The notes: generated by a model not told the origin, from the sequence alone. Shown: positions 10,477 to 22,460, counted from the first letter of the stretch. The stretch: 64,000 nt of DNA from Cornus controversa (GCA_026545225.1 CM048845.1:15469001-15533000); one strand, 5' to 3'. A program made the numbers and translations.

Positions 10477-11831
10477 TGATAAACACTAAATGTTGCACAT
10501 TTAAACCTCTTTAATTGCATATGTTAATTCATTAATTGTATTTATATTTGGTATTTTTATGTTATTTTCTTGTTTTTGTTGATTTCAAAACTTTTCTACA
10601 AAATTTAATCAAATATGGTAATTTCGGCACTTCAATGATGTTTCCATGTGCGATCTAAGCTTTATACGTAATTCCATGAGATAAATATTTTTATTATTAT
10701 TATTATGGAATATGCTTTGGAATATGCCATGGAATATGCTCTAGAATATGTCTTTTATTTTGCTTATAAAAGGAGGTTAGAGCTCATTTGTAAATGATAG
10801 ATTGGAGGCACATTTGTGATTCATTGATATACATTTGTAATAGATATAGATATATGTAGATAGTATTATTATTTTGTTGAGAGAGAAGGAGAAGTCTAGA
10901 GAGGGAAAGTTTCAAAGAAGGCTATGACGGAGCCTTGAAGATCAGATGGAGTTGGGATTACCTCTGTTTATGGAATTCTTCCACCTCACCATGATCAACC
11001 AACGCCTTCTCTAGGGCTTGAACAAAGCAAATTGGAGTTTTTATGTATTGTAAATATGTTTTAGCAATCTAAATATGTTTTAATTATAATAAATTGGAGT
11101 TTTTGTGTATTGTTGTGTATATGTCTCTTGCCTTGAGCCTTATATAAATATAAGTTTACAAACTTTTTATGCTCATGTGTTATGATTTATCTTCTTGTCT
11201 TAGAATACTTAAATTCCTCACATGATCTTCAAACACTTGTAAGTTTCACAAGGACTACAAGTGATGGCTTGAGACTAGTTTTCACTATAACATGCATAGC
11301 TAGATTTGTATACTCCATACTTAGAGACGGTGATTTAGTTACACTTAAGTAATTAGGTAAGTAGGTAGGTAGGGAAATCACACTTATTGAAGATGGATTA
11401 TAGTATATCAAAGTGTATGTATTCTCTTGGCGACGTTGTTGTAGCTGAGACTTGTCAAGCACGTCATTTAGTACACATTTACATAAATTCTCCGATTTAT
11501 TATAAGTCTTACATGTTTATGAGGCTAGTGGTGAAGTTTGAACCACTCTTTATCTCTCTAATTTCTATATTTAATTTATGTTTTTAGTTTATGTCAATTA
11601 ATTTTCAGCACTTTATCGTAAAAACAAAAAAACAAATTCGTCTTAATTGAATTAGACGAGATCTTGATAGCTTAACAAAACAATCAAACGCAGTCTCTGT
11701 GGGTTCGACCCCTACTCATCACTTTACTAATTTTAGTAGAGTATTTGTAGGTATTTATAAATTCTCTTTTGTCGAGTAGTAAAACAATGACATTATTACA
11801 TATTATTTTAACACATTTTGCACACCAAACA
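10477..11831 (+). repeat. Right LTR of the non-autonomous element
   Basis: It matches the left LTR along its whole length, from tgataaacactaaatgttgc to gcacaccaaaca. A short local duplication around cctaaatatgttttaattat (about 11040-11100) is not in the left copy. Otherwise the copies are collinear. Confidence 0.85.
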
Positions 11832-12775
11832 ACAACAAGGTGATTGATAAGATTTGACATTGCAAATCTATAAAAACACATGTATACAAGGAAAAATGAA
11901 TTAAACATCATGTAATTTTTCAAGCACCAAAATGGATCCCTCAACCACAAAGCATAAATAATCAAAATTCTAATTACCATGAAAATAAAACTCTAAGGGA
12001 ATATTTATTTTCACTAATTAGCGGGCAACTCCAATTATTTAATACTCTAGGGATCTTATGCCAAGTATTAAATAACTTCTTAGTTTCTTTCGGCCTTACT
12101 AGAATTAATAACATCTACTTTTCATAGGAGAAAATATTCTATTATTCTAGATGAAGTGTATACCATTATCGATATCAATATTTATGTAAAAAAAATATTG
12201 TCTTCCTAAGGAGAAAAATATTTCTAATGGAATAATATTGAGAAATCATTCTTGTTTGTCCATGTTTTAAAATAATCCCCGAGGTGGGATTAAAATAAAA
12301 CATCATAATATGATTGATAATGGAGGCATGTGGCTTTGCATTGTAAGATCGACTCTGCTCGTACTTGATATTTAAACCTCGAATGTTTTATAGTTTATAA
12401 TATGCATGTATATGCCAATCAATTTGACCCTCTTGTTTATTAAGAGCAAATTAGACTTCATTAATTTAAAAAATATTGGAGAGTTTTCAAAAATAATTTT
12501 AAAATTCTTCTTTCCAAAATATATCTTCAATCAATTTTTAAATAAAGTTTGAAGTCAATAATTTCTCTTAAATAAGTAATCATCAAATTAATGCATATAT
12601 AGAATCATGGGTCTCATGTATGAAACAAAATTAATTATACATTCATCTATCTAATTGCATACATAGCACATAAACATAAATAAAGCTTATTTATGAATGA
12701 GACATTTCTATAAAAAGAATTACAACAAAAATAATTGGTATTTTTGGCTATCTCCATCCAAAGCTCTTGAGTAAA
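11832..12775 (-). mobile_element. Copia fossil continued: leader and gag start; left arm of a large inverted repeat
   Basis: Read on the minus strand this is the 5' leader and gag start that continue into 7272-6198 beyond the inserted LTR element. The same sequence is found in plus orientation at 12935-12996 plus 17158-18010, at about 85-90% identity. Shared landmarks are tgtgctatgta.gcaattaga, atgaagtctaatttgctctt and attcatgctttgtggttgag. The arms therefore form a head-to-head inverted repeat. Confidence 0.7.
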
Positions 12776-12934
12776 AACCAAAACTAGGCTTTTTCTGAGC
12801 ATACAGGACTTGAACGAGCCAAAATAGCCCATTTGGACTTGAGAACTGGGTCGACTGAGTTCAATTCAGCTCAAATTTAAATCAAACCGAGCTCACATAG
12901 GTGCTGTGAAGCACCAGATCCCAATTAAATTTGA
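12776..12934. other. Spacer of the inverted repeat
   Basis: About 160 bases separate the two copia-derived arms. The spacer holds a small hairpin ggtgctgtgaagcacc near 12901-12916. No gene is visible. Confidence 0.5.
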
Positions 12935-14718
12935 TAGATGGAGATGGCAAAAAATAATAGTTATTTTTGTTGTATTTCTTTTTATAGAAATGTGTCTGTG
13001 AGTTGCACGATGCGGAAGCGATTGCGAAAAGTATTTTAGAATCTAGAGGGGGGGTGAATAGGATCACTTGCTCGTTTGCTTAATTTTTAATTAATTCAAT
13101 TTTAAGTCCAATTAATCAAACAATTAAAGCAAGCAAATAAATAAAGTGCAAGTAAAGAAAAGAATGCACTAGATATATGTGAGGTGGCACGCCTCAGGAA
13201 ACCAATTCACTATAATGAAGCAAAGTACAACAGACTCTGTCTTAGTCTCACACCCCTCTTCACTCTGTCAAAGATCTGATGCGGAACACCTCAGGCTTAT
13301 GATTGCGACAATACGTCCAATTGCGGTAGACTTTTGGCTAACGTCACCATCCTTACAGAAAGGTTGCCGGAAGAACCAAAATATTCAACAAGTATTTTAT
13401 TCCCTTCGTAGTGCAATTTGGTCACCTTTTTTCCTCAGCAAGCAAGCAAAGAACCATCAATTCAATGTTTTGATTAGCAAATAGATTTGTTGCAGTCTTT
13501 GAGCAGCTAATCAGAAGTAGAACACTGTAGAGGCCGTGACCAATTTTGGCCGATTTTATATTTTTTGCACTATAATTGCCATAAATGTATTTTGAGTGGT
13601 GTTTAATATGTTTTGAGTGTGGGAAACATGTTTGAGAAGTGTTTTTAAGGTTTTGGAAAGTTTTAGAGAGAATTGGAGGAGTTTGACTTTTTGGTCAAAT
13701 CGGGGCTCGGGGTGTGACTTAAGTGGGCTCGGGAATCGAAAAAATTCTTGAAAATATTTATTTTTGGTAATGACTTAGATGAAATGTTTAGAGAGTAGAG
13801 AAAGTGATTTTGAGGCCGTGGGAGTTTTTGAAATCGAAAACTGAGTCCGGGAAGGTGCGTTAAGTGGCCCGGGGTATTTTGGTCTTTTCGCGACCTAGGG
13901 ACCTTAAATGGTCAAATCTGTAGAGATATTTGATATCTCACGGCTTCTTCTCTCTCTATATTACTCCCACTTCTTCTCTCTTCCTTCTTTCTAGGTTTTG
14001 GAGGTCTTCGGGTGTGATTCAAGTTCCGCCGAATGAGGGAAATACGTATGGGACGGCTAGGGCTTCCCTTTGAACTGAACAAAGTCATGATTCAGCAAGG
14101 TTGACATTGCTAAAATTTTGAGAAATGCTTGGAAGGCCTTCATTTTTGAGGTAGGGGTGTTCCTTCTCATCTACTTGTCGATTCTAGGGTTTTGGGTGAA
14201 GCGGTGATAGCTAAGGGTGTGTAATGCATGATTTAGAGTGGTAAGAGGGGTGGGATGTATTTTTCTACTCTCTTTAGTCTCTATTATGCAATAGATATGT
14301 ATATGGTAGTATATATGGTATAAGGGGTGAATGTGTGAGAGGTATTAGCATGTATGCTTATATGCTAGCTTTTGTGCATATATTTGAAAATGTATTATAT
14401 TGAACATATATGTGCTATATGTTGTAAGTGAGTTAAATACATACTATCTTTGTATGAAAAATGTGTGCATTGGTGAAGCATGGCTAAAATGTGCTTCGGT
14501 GAAGTTTTGTGAGCATATATGGGTTGTATGCTATGTTCTACATGTATAGGTAAATATGTGTGGTGTTTTGGAGATGAAATGCATGCTACGTGTTTTATTA
14601 ATTAGCATGTGCATTGTGAGGCATGAAACTAAATGCTTGATATTTATATGTTCGAAATGAATATGTTAGGGCCGTTGTGAGGAAACGGGGAAGTGTGGTT
14701 GAATTGCCTAGAGTAGGT

Positions 14719-15008
14719 TAATACTCGGTGAGGGCATTGGAGTGGTTACGTCACCTTCGAGTAGGTAAATACTCGGTGACAATGGTTTACTCACCTTGAA
14801 GTACGTAAATACTCTGTGGAGATTCTAAAAAGGATGCCCAATCGCCTTGGAGTAGGTAAATACTCGGTGATTGTGATTTGCTCTCCTTGGAGTAGGTAAA
14901 TACTCGGTAAGAATTTAAAGAAAAGGGGCCAAGTCACCTTAGAGTAGGCAAATACTCGGTGGTAGTGGTTTATCCACCTTGGAGTAGGTAAATACTCGGT
15001 GGCAGAAT
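14719..15008 (+). repeat. Seven hairpin-forming tandem units in the gypsy LTR
   Basis: The core gagtaggtaaatactcggtg recurs seven times at irregular spacing of about 36-60 bp. Each core is partly self-complementary (gagt/actc), and the flanks extend the pairing: gtcacc/ggtgac, aatcgcc/ggtgatt, tcacc/ggtgg, ccacc/ggtgg. Changes in one arm are matched in the other or tolerated as G-T pairs, as expected for an RNA stem. Confidence 0.75.
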
Positions 15009-15781
15009 TTGAAATGTTATGGGAAGTGTCTCGGTTTCATGATTCGGTCAAGAATCATGTTGGGATATTGAGTTGAGTCCGAGAGAGAGACAAGTATATG
15101 ATTATTGTCTTCATTTGAATTATGAAGCATGATATGTGTTTAATGCATCCCTATATATATATATGCATTGTTGTGAGTGAACATGATGTATGTTAAATGA
15201 TACGTGAAATGTTGTGACATGCATCCATGTAGGTCGTGTCGGGTTGGCACTTAGGTGGGTTAGGGTATCTCTACTGAGCCGCAGTGGTGCTCACCCCTTT
15301 ATTATAAACTCTTTTACAGATAAAGCACCGATGACGGATGGGACATGAGTGTCCAAGTGGAATTCTAGTAGCACTTTGCTATCTTTTGAATTATGAGCAT
15401 TTTTGTGGCTATCCATGCCGGCTTGTGGCATGTGACTTATTTTTGAGTTATAGTTATACTTTGAACATATGTACTTTTGATGTATATATTGGATTATAAA
15501 CTTGTTGGGTGTAAAAAGACAACGGTTTAATTTATGTAGTGCCCATGGTGGCATTTAGTTCATTTGATGATACTTCATAGCAAATGGATTGTGTTTGTGG
15601 AAGAGAATGATTCATTTTGGTGTATGAACTCAATTATGAATGTGATCTTGAGTGTGAGATTGATGTTAGAACCTTTCATTTATGTTACAGATCATGTATG
15701 AGGGGTTCTAGGATGATAGAATGTTGATTGGGCTCCAAATGAACCATGTATAGTGTTGTTGGAGGACTTGGGGAGAGCATT

Positions 15782-16016
15782 TTGATTGTGCGAAATGCCC
15801 ATTTCGCACAATTGAAACCTCCATTTCGATTATGCGAAGGGGTGATGATTTATGATGATTTTTAGGGTCCAAACAGGAGGAATTTCGCACAATCGAAACC
15901 CTCATTTCGATCGTGGAAAATATTGCAGGTCTGAGGTCCCGAGAGGGTGAAAACTTCGCACAATTGAGATTTTTTTTCTTCTCACAATCGAGATGTCAGT
16001 TTCGCACAATCGAAAA
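15782..16016 (+). repeat. Palindrome array of the TTGTGCGAAA/TTTCGCACAA type
   Basis: The array opens with a perfect hairpin, attgtgcgaaat then gccc then atttcgcacaat. Further copies of ttcgcacaatcgaaa or its complement lie near 15822, 15880, 15912, 15953, 15982 and 16001. A related array lies in the minus-strand gypsy LTR at 56420-56640. Confidence 0.75.
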
Positions 16017-17157
16017 TACTATTCACAGTATTTTTCAAAACTTCATTTCGACGTAATTTCTTCGTTCTGGATCAGAATTGAGTGTGGTTTTTTTTGAACT
16101 TGAGTATTTTTGAATTCTTTATTCAATGGGATAAGCCTCATATTTAGATTACAAACATAATAAATTTTGAGGCTCGAAAGTGAGTGATTCTCAAAGGTGT
16201 GGGCAAGTAAATTTTCACTAAGGTGTGTGATTCGATATAGGGCCCATGGGAATTGGTTAAGATGGATTTGTATGCATTTATATACAAGAATTGAGTTAAG
16301 CTTCTGCGGTGAATGAGGGTAATGAGTGTCTATTTGCCTAAATAGGCAGATTAACCTCCGGTTCTTCGGGAGTTAGAAATCGGGGTGTTATAGCATGGTA
16401 TCAAACCTTGATACTAATGCATGAGTGTAATTGAGATCGTTCACGGGGTTGAGTGAACGGGTTCACACTCGGGATTCGAGGTCGGTTCGGGGGAGTCCCG
16501 ATGGCCCGGGTTTCGGGGTGTGACAAACACCATCCTAAATATCACTTGTGAGGTATAGATGTGTGTTCTTAAAAATATAAAGCCCTAATTATATTGTATA
16601 TACTTTCTCTCTCTAAAAATATTAATTTTCTAGGGCGCACTGTAGAGAAAATATAGATACATATATATAGGCAAGAAAGTTCTAATTATACTTGAAAAAG
16701 AAGTTGAATACCAAAATAGAACTATCGTAGAAGTTTCAAATCCAATAGGAATCAGAATTTTGGTCAAAATCTATTTCCTATTTGGAACAGGCTAAGTGGG
16801 ACCGGTGCCAAATAATTAGGACCGGTGGGACTTTTGAAAACCTGCAGAAACTAACCTTACCGAGAAAAGTTGGACAGGTCCTAAATATTGGGGACCGGTC
16901 CTACTTTGAAAAACCCTAAAATTTTTATTTAAACCCTGGTTTTTCAAAATAGGCTTGGAAATAAAAAGTGCAAAGTGTCCTCACCATACTTACCTGTACT
17001 ATATGGTGTTCTAACTGATTTGGCTGCATCCATGCACTTGAATATCAGCTCAAAATTGTCGATGATCGATACAAAGAATAAATCAAAAATTACAACTCAA
17101 TCAATCAAGTTTTAATCACCGAAATATGCCAATTACAAATTTATATCTCACAGTGTC

Positions 17158-18175
17158 ATCTATGAATAAGCTCATTTATGTTTATGTGCTATGTAGGCAA
17201 TTAGATAGATAGATGTATGATTAGTTTAGATTCATACATGGGGACCATTATTCTATATATGCATTAATTTGATGATTGCTTATTTAAGGAAAATTATTGA
17301 CTTAAAAGTTTCTTTAAAAATTGATTGGAGATATGTTTTGGGAAAAGAATTTTAAAATTAATTTTTTTGAAAACCCTTCAATCTTTCTTAAATTAATGAA
17401 GTCTAATTTGCTCTTAATAAGTAAGAGGGTTAAATTAATTGGGATATGCATGCATATTATAAACTATAAAACCCTCAAGTTTTAAATATCATGTGGGAGC
17501 AGGGTCTTACAATTCAAAGCCCCATGACTCCATTATTAATCATAGCATGATGTTTTATTTTAATCCCCCATGGATTATACAAAAATGATTTCTCAATATT
17601 ATTCCATTAGAAATATTTTTTTTCCTCTGAAAGTCAATACTTCTTTTGGATAAATATTGGGATCGATAATGATTTACACTTGACCTAGATTATTAGAATT
17701 GTTTCTCATCGGAAAAGGAAATCTAATTGATTTTAGTGGGGTCAAAGTAAAATAAAAATTTATTTAATATTTGGCATGAGATGCCTAGAGAATATTAAAT
17801 ACTGGGAGTTTCCCACTAATTAATGAAAATAAATATTCCCTTTAGAGTTTTATTTTCATATTAATTAGAATTCTGATTATTCATGCTTTGTGGTTGAGAG
17901 ATCCATATTGGTGCCTGAAAGATTGCATAATTTAAATTCAATTTTCCTTTTGTACATGTGCTTTTACAGATTCGCAATGTCAAATCCTATCAATCCACTA
18001 TTAAAAATCATATTTTAACTTAACCATCAAATTATGTTGAATGGAAAAAGGAATTGAACCAGGCTCTAACAAGAATGGGTCACAAGTTGGCATTGGATTT
18101 AGAGGATTTAGATTGTCCTAACTCTCATTTTAAGGATAAGGAAGCTACTAATGTTGAGTTTGATTGATATTCTTG
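17158..18175 (+). mobile_element. Copia fossil: leader and gag N-terminus, right arm of the inverted repeat
   Basis: After the solo LTR's target duplication the copia leader continues on the plus strand to a gag start near 17977 (SNPINPLL) with the segment WKKELNQALTRMGHKLALDL near 18050. It is the sister copy of the minus-strand element at 6.2-12.8 kb and is truncated early in gag. Confidence 0.7.
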
Positions 18176-18397
18176 TATTTTCATATTAATTAGAATTCTG
18201 ATTATTCATGCTTTGTGGTTGAGGGATCCACATTGGTGCTTGAAAGATTGCATGATGTATAATTAATATTACCTTATATACATATGTTTTTTTGCAGATT
18301 TGTAATGTCAAATCCTATCAATCCACTATTAAAAATCATATTTTAACTAAACCATCAAATTATGTTGAATGAAAAAAGGAATTGAACTAGGCTCCAA
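17850..18397 (+). repeat. Imperfect ~222-bp tandem duplication of the copia leader/gag start
   Basis: The block starting tattttcatattaattagaa at about 17850 recurs at about 18176, with the same leader, gag start and ggaattgaac end. Copies differ by substitutions and a small variable stretch (about 90% identity). Confidence 0.75.
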
Positions 18398-18640
18398 TAT
18401 ATAAATGCTTGATATAAATCTAAATGCTTGATATTACTTTAATAAAATAGAAATGCAATTGAAAAATGTATAAATTTTTATTAAAGAATTTTTTATTAAA
18501 CATGAAATTAATCATGTGGTAATTTCATAAATTAACATGGTATTAAGTTAACACATGGTTTAATCATTCTCGAATTGAAGTGCAACCACAGTTATATAGT
18601 GGAGTTAAGTTATGGTTAATGGATTAGTTAAATTAGGTTC

Positions 18641-19438
18641 TGTTGAAGATCATATTTTACCCAATATAGAAGATTGTTGGAGATCATATTTTACCCCATA
18701 CATAATTCTAGGATCGCATGAATTACGATCCTATAATTAAGGTATTGGTTTGACTTTCAGTTTGTTCTATATTTAATTTTATTTCTTTCCTTACATGTAA
18801 TATTTACAATGTATATAAATATAGATGCAGGCTCCTCAATTGAGTAAGCCATTTTAAAATTCTATTTGGTATCAGAACCACTGTACCCTCTTCAACTCTA
18901 CCACATCTCCGTAACCTTTTCTCTATTTGTACAGCCTCCCAGTAGTTTTCCTTCTCTCAATGCAAACCCCCAGTCCCTTCTCCCTCTCTTGGCACAACCT
19001 TTCTCTTCTCTTCTCTTTCTTTTAGTCGCAACCGCGACAGAGAAGGGGAGGGTTTTAGCCCTCTTTTTGACCCTTGTTTAGGGGCATTCCCTTAGTTCAT
19101 AAAGGGAACTAAGGGTCTTTTGAAATTTTTAACTTTGTGGGGCTGTCGGTGTGTCGTCAGCATCTTTTTGGATCATTTTTTGTTATTTTTTTTTTGATAG
19201 ATTTGTAGACTACTCTCCGGATATTTATTTGTGGGCTGATTTTGTGATAATCTTCTTTTGTTTATTGTGAAATCCTATTCTTTGTTATGGGGATCCTAGG
19301 GGAAAATTTGTTGATATCATTCATGCACAACATACACCTACTCAGCGTGTGACTAGTGTGCTGTTAAATGGTACAAACTTTGCTTCGTGGTCTCGATCAT
19401 TTAGTTTGTACTTAGGTAGAAAAGGAAAGACAAGCTGG
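18641..19438 (+). mobile_element. Copia 5' end: short LTR, primer site and gag N-terminus
   Basis: A compact LTR (about 18641-18864) begins TGTTG, and its first 34 bases are tandemly duplicated. It is followed at 18867-18878 by TGGTATCAGAAC, one base from the initiator-Met primer site TGGTATCAGAGC. Downstream, 19310-19430 reads as the N-terminal copia gag domain (VLLNGTNFASWSRSFSLYL). The element is cut at 19438 by the E1 LTR and its remainder is not in view. Confidence 0.7.
18867..18878 (+). other. Primer-binding site, tRNA-iMet type
   Basis: TGGTATCAGAAC immediately follows the short copia LTR. Its position and sequence fit minus-strand priming by initiator tRNA-Met. Confidence 0.65.
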
Positions 19439-20752
19439 TGTGAGTTGCGCGGTGTGGGAACGCCTGTGAAAGTTAAATTTAAAACCTAGAGGGAGGTGAT
19501 TAGGTTTACTTGCTTTTTGCTTAATTTTTCAGATATTCTAAGCAATCCCACAAAGCAAGTAAATAAAATAAAGTGTAATAAAGTAAAGAATGCACCAAAT
19601 ATACATGAAAAACTTAGATTCGAAAAAAATCACAGGTGAGGCTTTATAACCCGGGAAAAGCAAATCCATAATCGTCGAAGTAAAGTCCAACAGACTATGT
19701 CCCAAACTCACACCCACTCCACTCTAACAAAAACTCTAATACAATTACGACTAACTCGTCCAACTGTTGTAGATTCCCGACTAACATCAAAATGCTCTCA
19801 AAAGGGTAACTATGAGAACACGAACATTCAATAAGTATTATGTCCCCTTTGTAGCTTGATCTTCTTCTCCTTCCTCACCAACGAAACAGTTGTAGAAGAA
19901 ACCAATCCAGTAACTTGATCACGAAGAATCTTCAATGTAGTCTTTGAATAGTTGATCAAGCAAATGGAGACACCTTAAATTACTTAGTAAATATGTGTGT
20001 GCTCTAAAAAATATATACAAAGAATTTGAGGAAAAAATCTTTTGCTAGAAAAATATCTAAATGTTTTTTCTCTCTAGAATATAAATCTCTTGTATATTGA
20101 AAACGTAATGAGAGAGAAACAATATGAGATTTTTATAGAGATTAAAAATTTTAATTTTCCTTAAAAAAAACAAGTTGAAAACCAATAGGAAACAAGTCCC
20201 CATGTTTCAAGAAAGTTCTAGGTTAAATCCGAGCCAAAACAGGACAAAAGAGGTTAATTCCCGTAGACCAGCCAACTTGGACCAGTCCGGGCTTTACTTG
20301 GACTAGTTTAACCCTATTGCAAACTCATTCCGAGATGCTGAGACCTCTTGGACCAGTCCATCCTTCACTCGGACCGGTCGAACCTTGAAATTTTTACTAT
20401 TTTTCTTAAAAGTCCCTCTTTTCAAGGTTAGAACCTCCTAGTTTGAAATATATGTGTTCTTACCACTTTACCTGAACTATGTGACTCTTATATGTGATAA
20501 ACGATGTCCTTATACATTCAAAACTATCTCAAAACTTCAATCGATCAAATCTTTGTTCAGACCCTTAATGGCTTCTGCTGAAGATTCAAGTTTCATTTTT
20601 TAACGAACCCTTGCATGGTTGGTGTAGAAGTTTATGCTCATTTTGAGGCTTCAATTACATGATCAATGATAAAAATATAACTTCTAAGATTACAACTTGA
20701 CCATGTTTAGTTTTGACACTGAAGATTGTCAATTACAAAAATATACATCACA
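19439..20752 (-). repeat. 3' LTR of E1 (family X)
   Basis: On the minus strand it reads TGTGATGTATATTTTTGTAA... to ...GCGCAACTCACA. It is preceded on that strand by the purine tract ccaaagagggagat. It carries ggaccagtcc, ggactagttt, ggaccagtcc and ggaccggtcg at 20268-20392. It interrupts the copia gag that ends at 19438. Confidence 0.85.
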
Positions 20753-21360
20753 ATCTCCCTCTTTGGCAATTTCGTGACAAAATCAACCTAGACTATATAA
20801 TCTAACTACGGGAAAAATCAGATTACAATATGTCCCAAATACAAAGAAATATATCTTGAAGAACTAAGAGCATTGTGAGTAAGCTTTCAACCTTCATGTG
20901 TAGTGTTTGTCAAACTTATAAAATCTGCACATTATGCAAACAACACTACCTATGAAAGCTTAATCAAGAAAAATATAATGATATAAAATCTTCTCCAAAC
21001 TCTCCCTTAATCATATACCATATCAAAAAATATATATGTCTATGTCTATGTCTCCCCCTTTGTCACATATATATGTCTCCCCTTTTTTGGAACAAATCGA
21101 CAAAGTAAGACACACGGGAACAAGATAAAAGAAATCAAGACATGATTAAGTGAGATAAAATCATAACCTGCAATCAAACATATAATCTAAAACATCAAAA
21201 TGTTGGAGTGTTACACATAAGCATAACAATCAAACATCTAAAGCATAAAGCATAATATGTCTAAGCAAATAAAAATATAGAACAAACCAAGTTCAAGTAC
21301 CGAATCTAAACACAAATGGAGCTAACTATTCAAAGTCTAGAAAAACTAGATCTAAACCAA

Positions 21361-22460
21361 TAAGACCTAATTGTCATCATCATCATCACCATGTGCTTTA
21401 GAAGTTCCAAGAAGGACTTTTCTAATCAATGCTTCAAACTTTGAAAACTTCTTCTTTAAGTGCTTTTCCAATCCCTTTATGGATTGATTGTACTGTCTAG
21501 TAGTCAAAGCACGATTAGAATCTGGAACATAGAGTCCGACAATAGAAGCATTATCATCACTCTTATCCTCAATCTTTTCCTCAACATGATGTCTTGCAGC
21601 CTCCTTTTGAGTTATTTCCTTCATCTTGTTAGTAATTGAAGACTTAACATTTGAAGCTGTAAACTTCCTTTCTGGCTTCATCACTAGAGCATTAGAAGAA
21701 ATATAATCTCTCTTTGCCTTGATAATTTTCATCACAATCAAAGGGAAAGGCAAAACATTGGTAGCTCTCAAATTTATCTCTTGAATCATAGTCCTCAAAA
21801 TAGTTGCCAACACATTAATTCTACCACCATTCACAATATGATATAGGATCTCACCTCAATGCTGTGGCAAATTACCCTTATGATCATGAGGTTCAATAGT
21901 ATAGGAGACAATCAAGTTCAATGCGAAGACATTATCAGTGATGCTAGCTTGGAACTTTATTTGCAAGCAATGAAGCATTCGGTTCACATAACATCCCAAT
22001 GATTTCTTTCATGCTCGATCGGTTCTCTTCAGTACCTAGATAAGAAAAAATTATACCATTTTATGCCTCTGGAACTCCAATAACCTCAAAAATTAATTGG
22101 GTAGTCACTTTGATTTCTATCCCAAAATATTTCACCGTCATCTATAGCTCATGGTCACTATAAGCAAGCACATTGTTATAGAAGTAATGAACCATGTCGG
22201 GAATGCAATCCTTGCCTAGTTTAACTAGTGAACCCCAACCATTGTCTCTGAAGTAGTGCACAAACTCCAAATGATAGCCTTCCCATATGCTTTCCAAATC
22301 AAAGCTCCGCTCACACCTCATTGGCCTACAAACAACCACATTCTTATAGTGATAAAAAATTCTTTCATCATCAAAATGATTCTTTGTGAAAATTATGTTG
22401 CCTTCCGGTATTAGAGAAACATTAACTCTTTGTCACCTAGAGCCACCGGACATTTCCACA
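21361..22460 (-). pseudogene. Plant-transposon-protein-like ORF of E1, broken
   Basis: Minus-strand sequence encodes CERSFDLESIWEGYHLEF, then GWGSLVKLGKDCIPDMVHYF, and further on the basic and acidic C-terminal part ending in an aspartate run (GDDDDDN). The FDLES...W...LVHYFYNN pattern resembles the domain called 'putative plant transposon protein' in plant retroelement ORFs. The C-terminal 155 codons (21834-21367) are open. The same protein is recognisable in E2 (48.3-49.5 kb). The role is unknown. Its place between gag and the PPT is where some plant elements carry an extra ORF. Confidence 0.6.

Larger units (their letters stand above)
7273..11831 (+). mobile_element. Non-autonomous LTR retrotransposon with both LTRs (LARD-like)
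   Basis: Two direct repeats of about 1.36 kb (7273-8641 and 10477-11831) begin TGATAA and end in ACA. They bracket 1.8 kb with no gag or pol. A tRNA-Asp-type primer site follows the left LTR and a polypurine tract precedes the right one. The flanks gcaac / acaac fit a 5-bp target duplication with one change. Sequence flanking both sides belongs to one minus-strand copia gag leader, which shows a clean insertion. LTRs are about 90-95% identical by eye, so the insertion is not recent. It looks structurally whole but cannot encode its own replication. Confidence 0.85.
13526..16525 (+). mobile_element. 3.0-kb gypsy solo LTR (Tekay/Del-like)
   Basis: It starts TGTAGAGGCC, ends GGGGTGTGACA and is flanked by exact aacac repeats. 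The uninterrupted site is visible in the sister LTR at 54.6 kb (aagaacaccatcc). It is long, non-coding and GC-richer at its end. It holds a hairpin array (14719-15008) and a palindrome array (15782-16016). A primer-site-like tggtatcaaacc near 16394 lies inside the repeat near its end. I infer the Tekay/Del lineage from LTR length and terminal style. Confidence 0.82.
12997..17152 (-). mobile_element. Solo LTR of family X, interrupted by a gypsy solo LTR
   Basis: On the plus strand it starts TGTGAGTTGC and ends TATCTCACA, and both flanks are gtgtc, an exact 5-bp target duplication. No internal region is present, so it is a solo LTR left by recombination between two LTRs. It is collinear with the LTR at 54041-55237. 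Its own length is about 1.16 kb once the 3.0-kb insertion (13526-16525) is set aside. It carries four GGACCGGTCC-like palindromes or half-sites at 16796-16905. Confidence 0.88.

Noticed and set aside
14719-15008. CRISPR-like array of palindromic repeats
   Set aside because: It lies wholly inside a gypsy LTR bounded by a target duplication, and spacers are partly repeated.
16393-16405. Primer-binding-site-like tggtatcaaacc marking an LTR end
   Set aside because: The target duplication shows the repeat extends to 16525, so the phrase is internal to the solo LTR.
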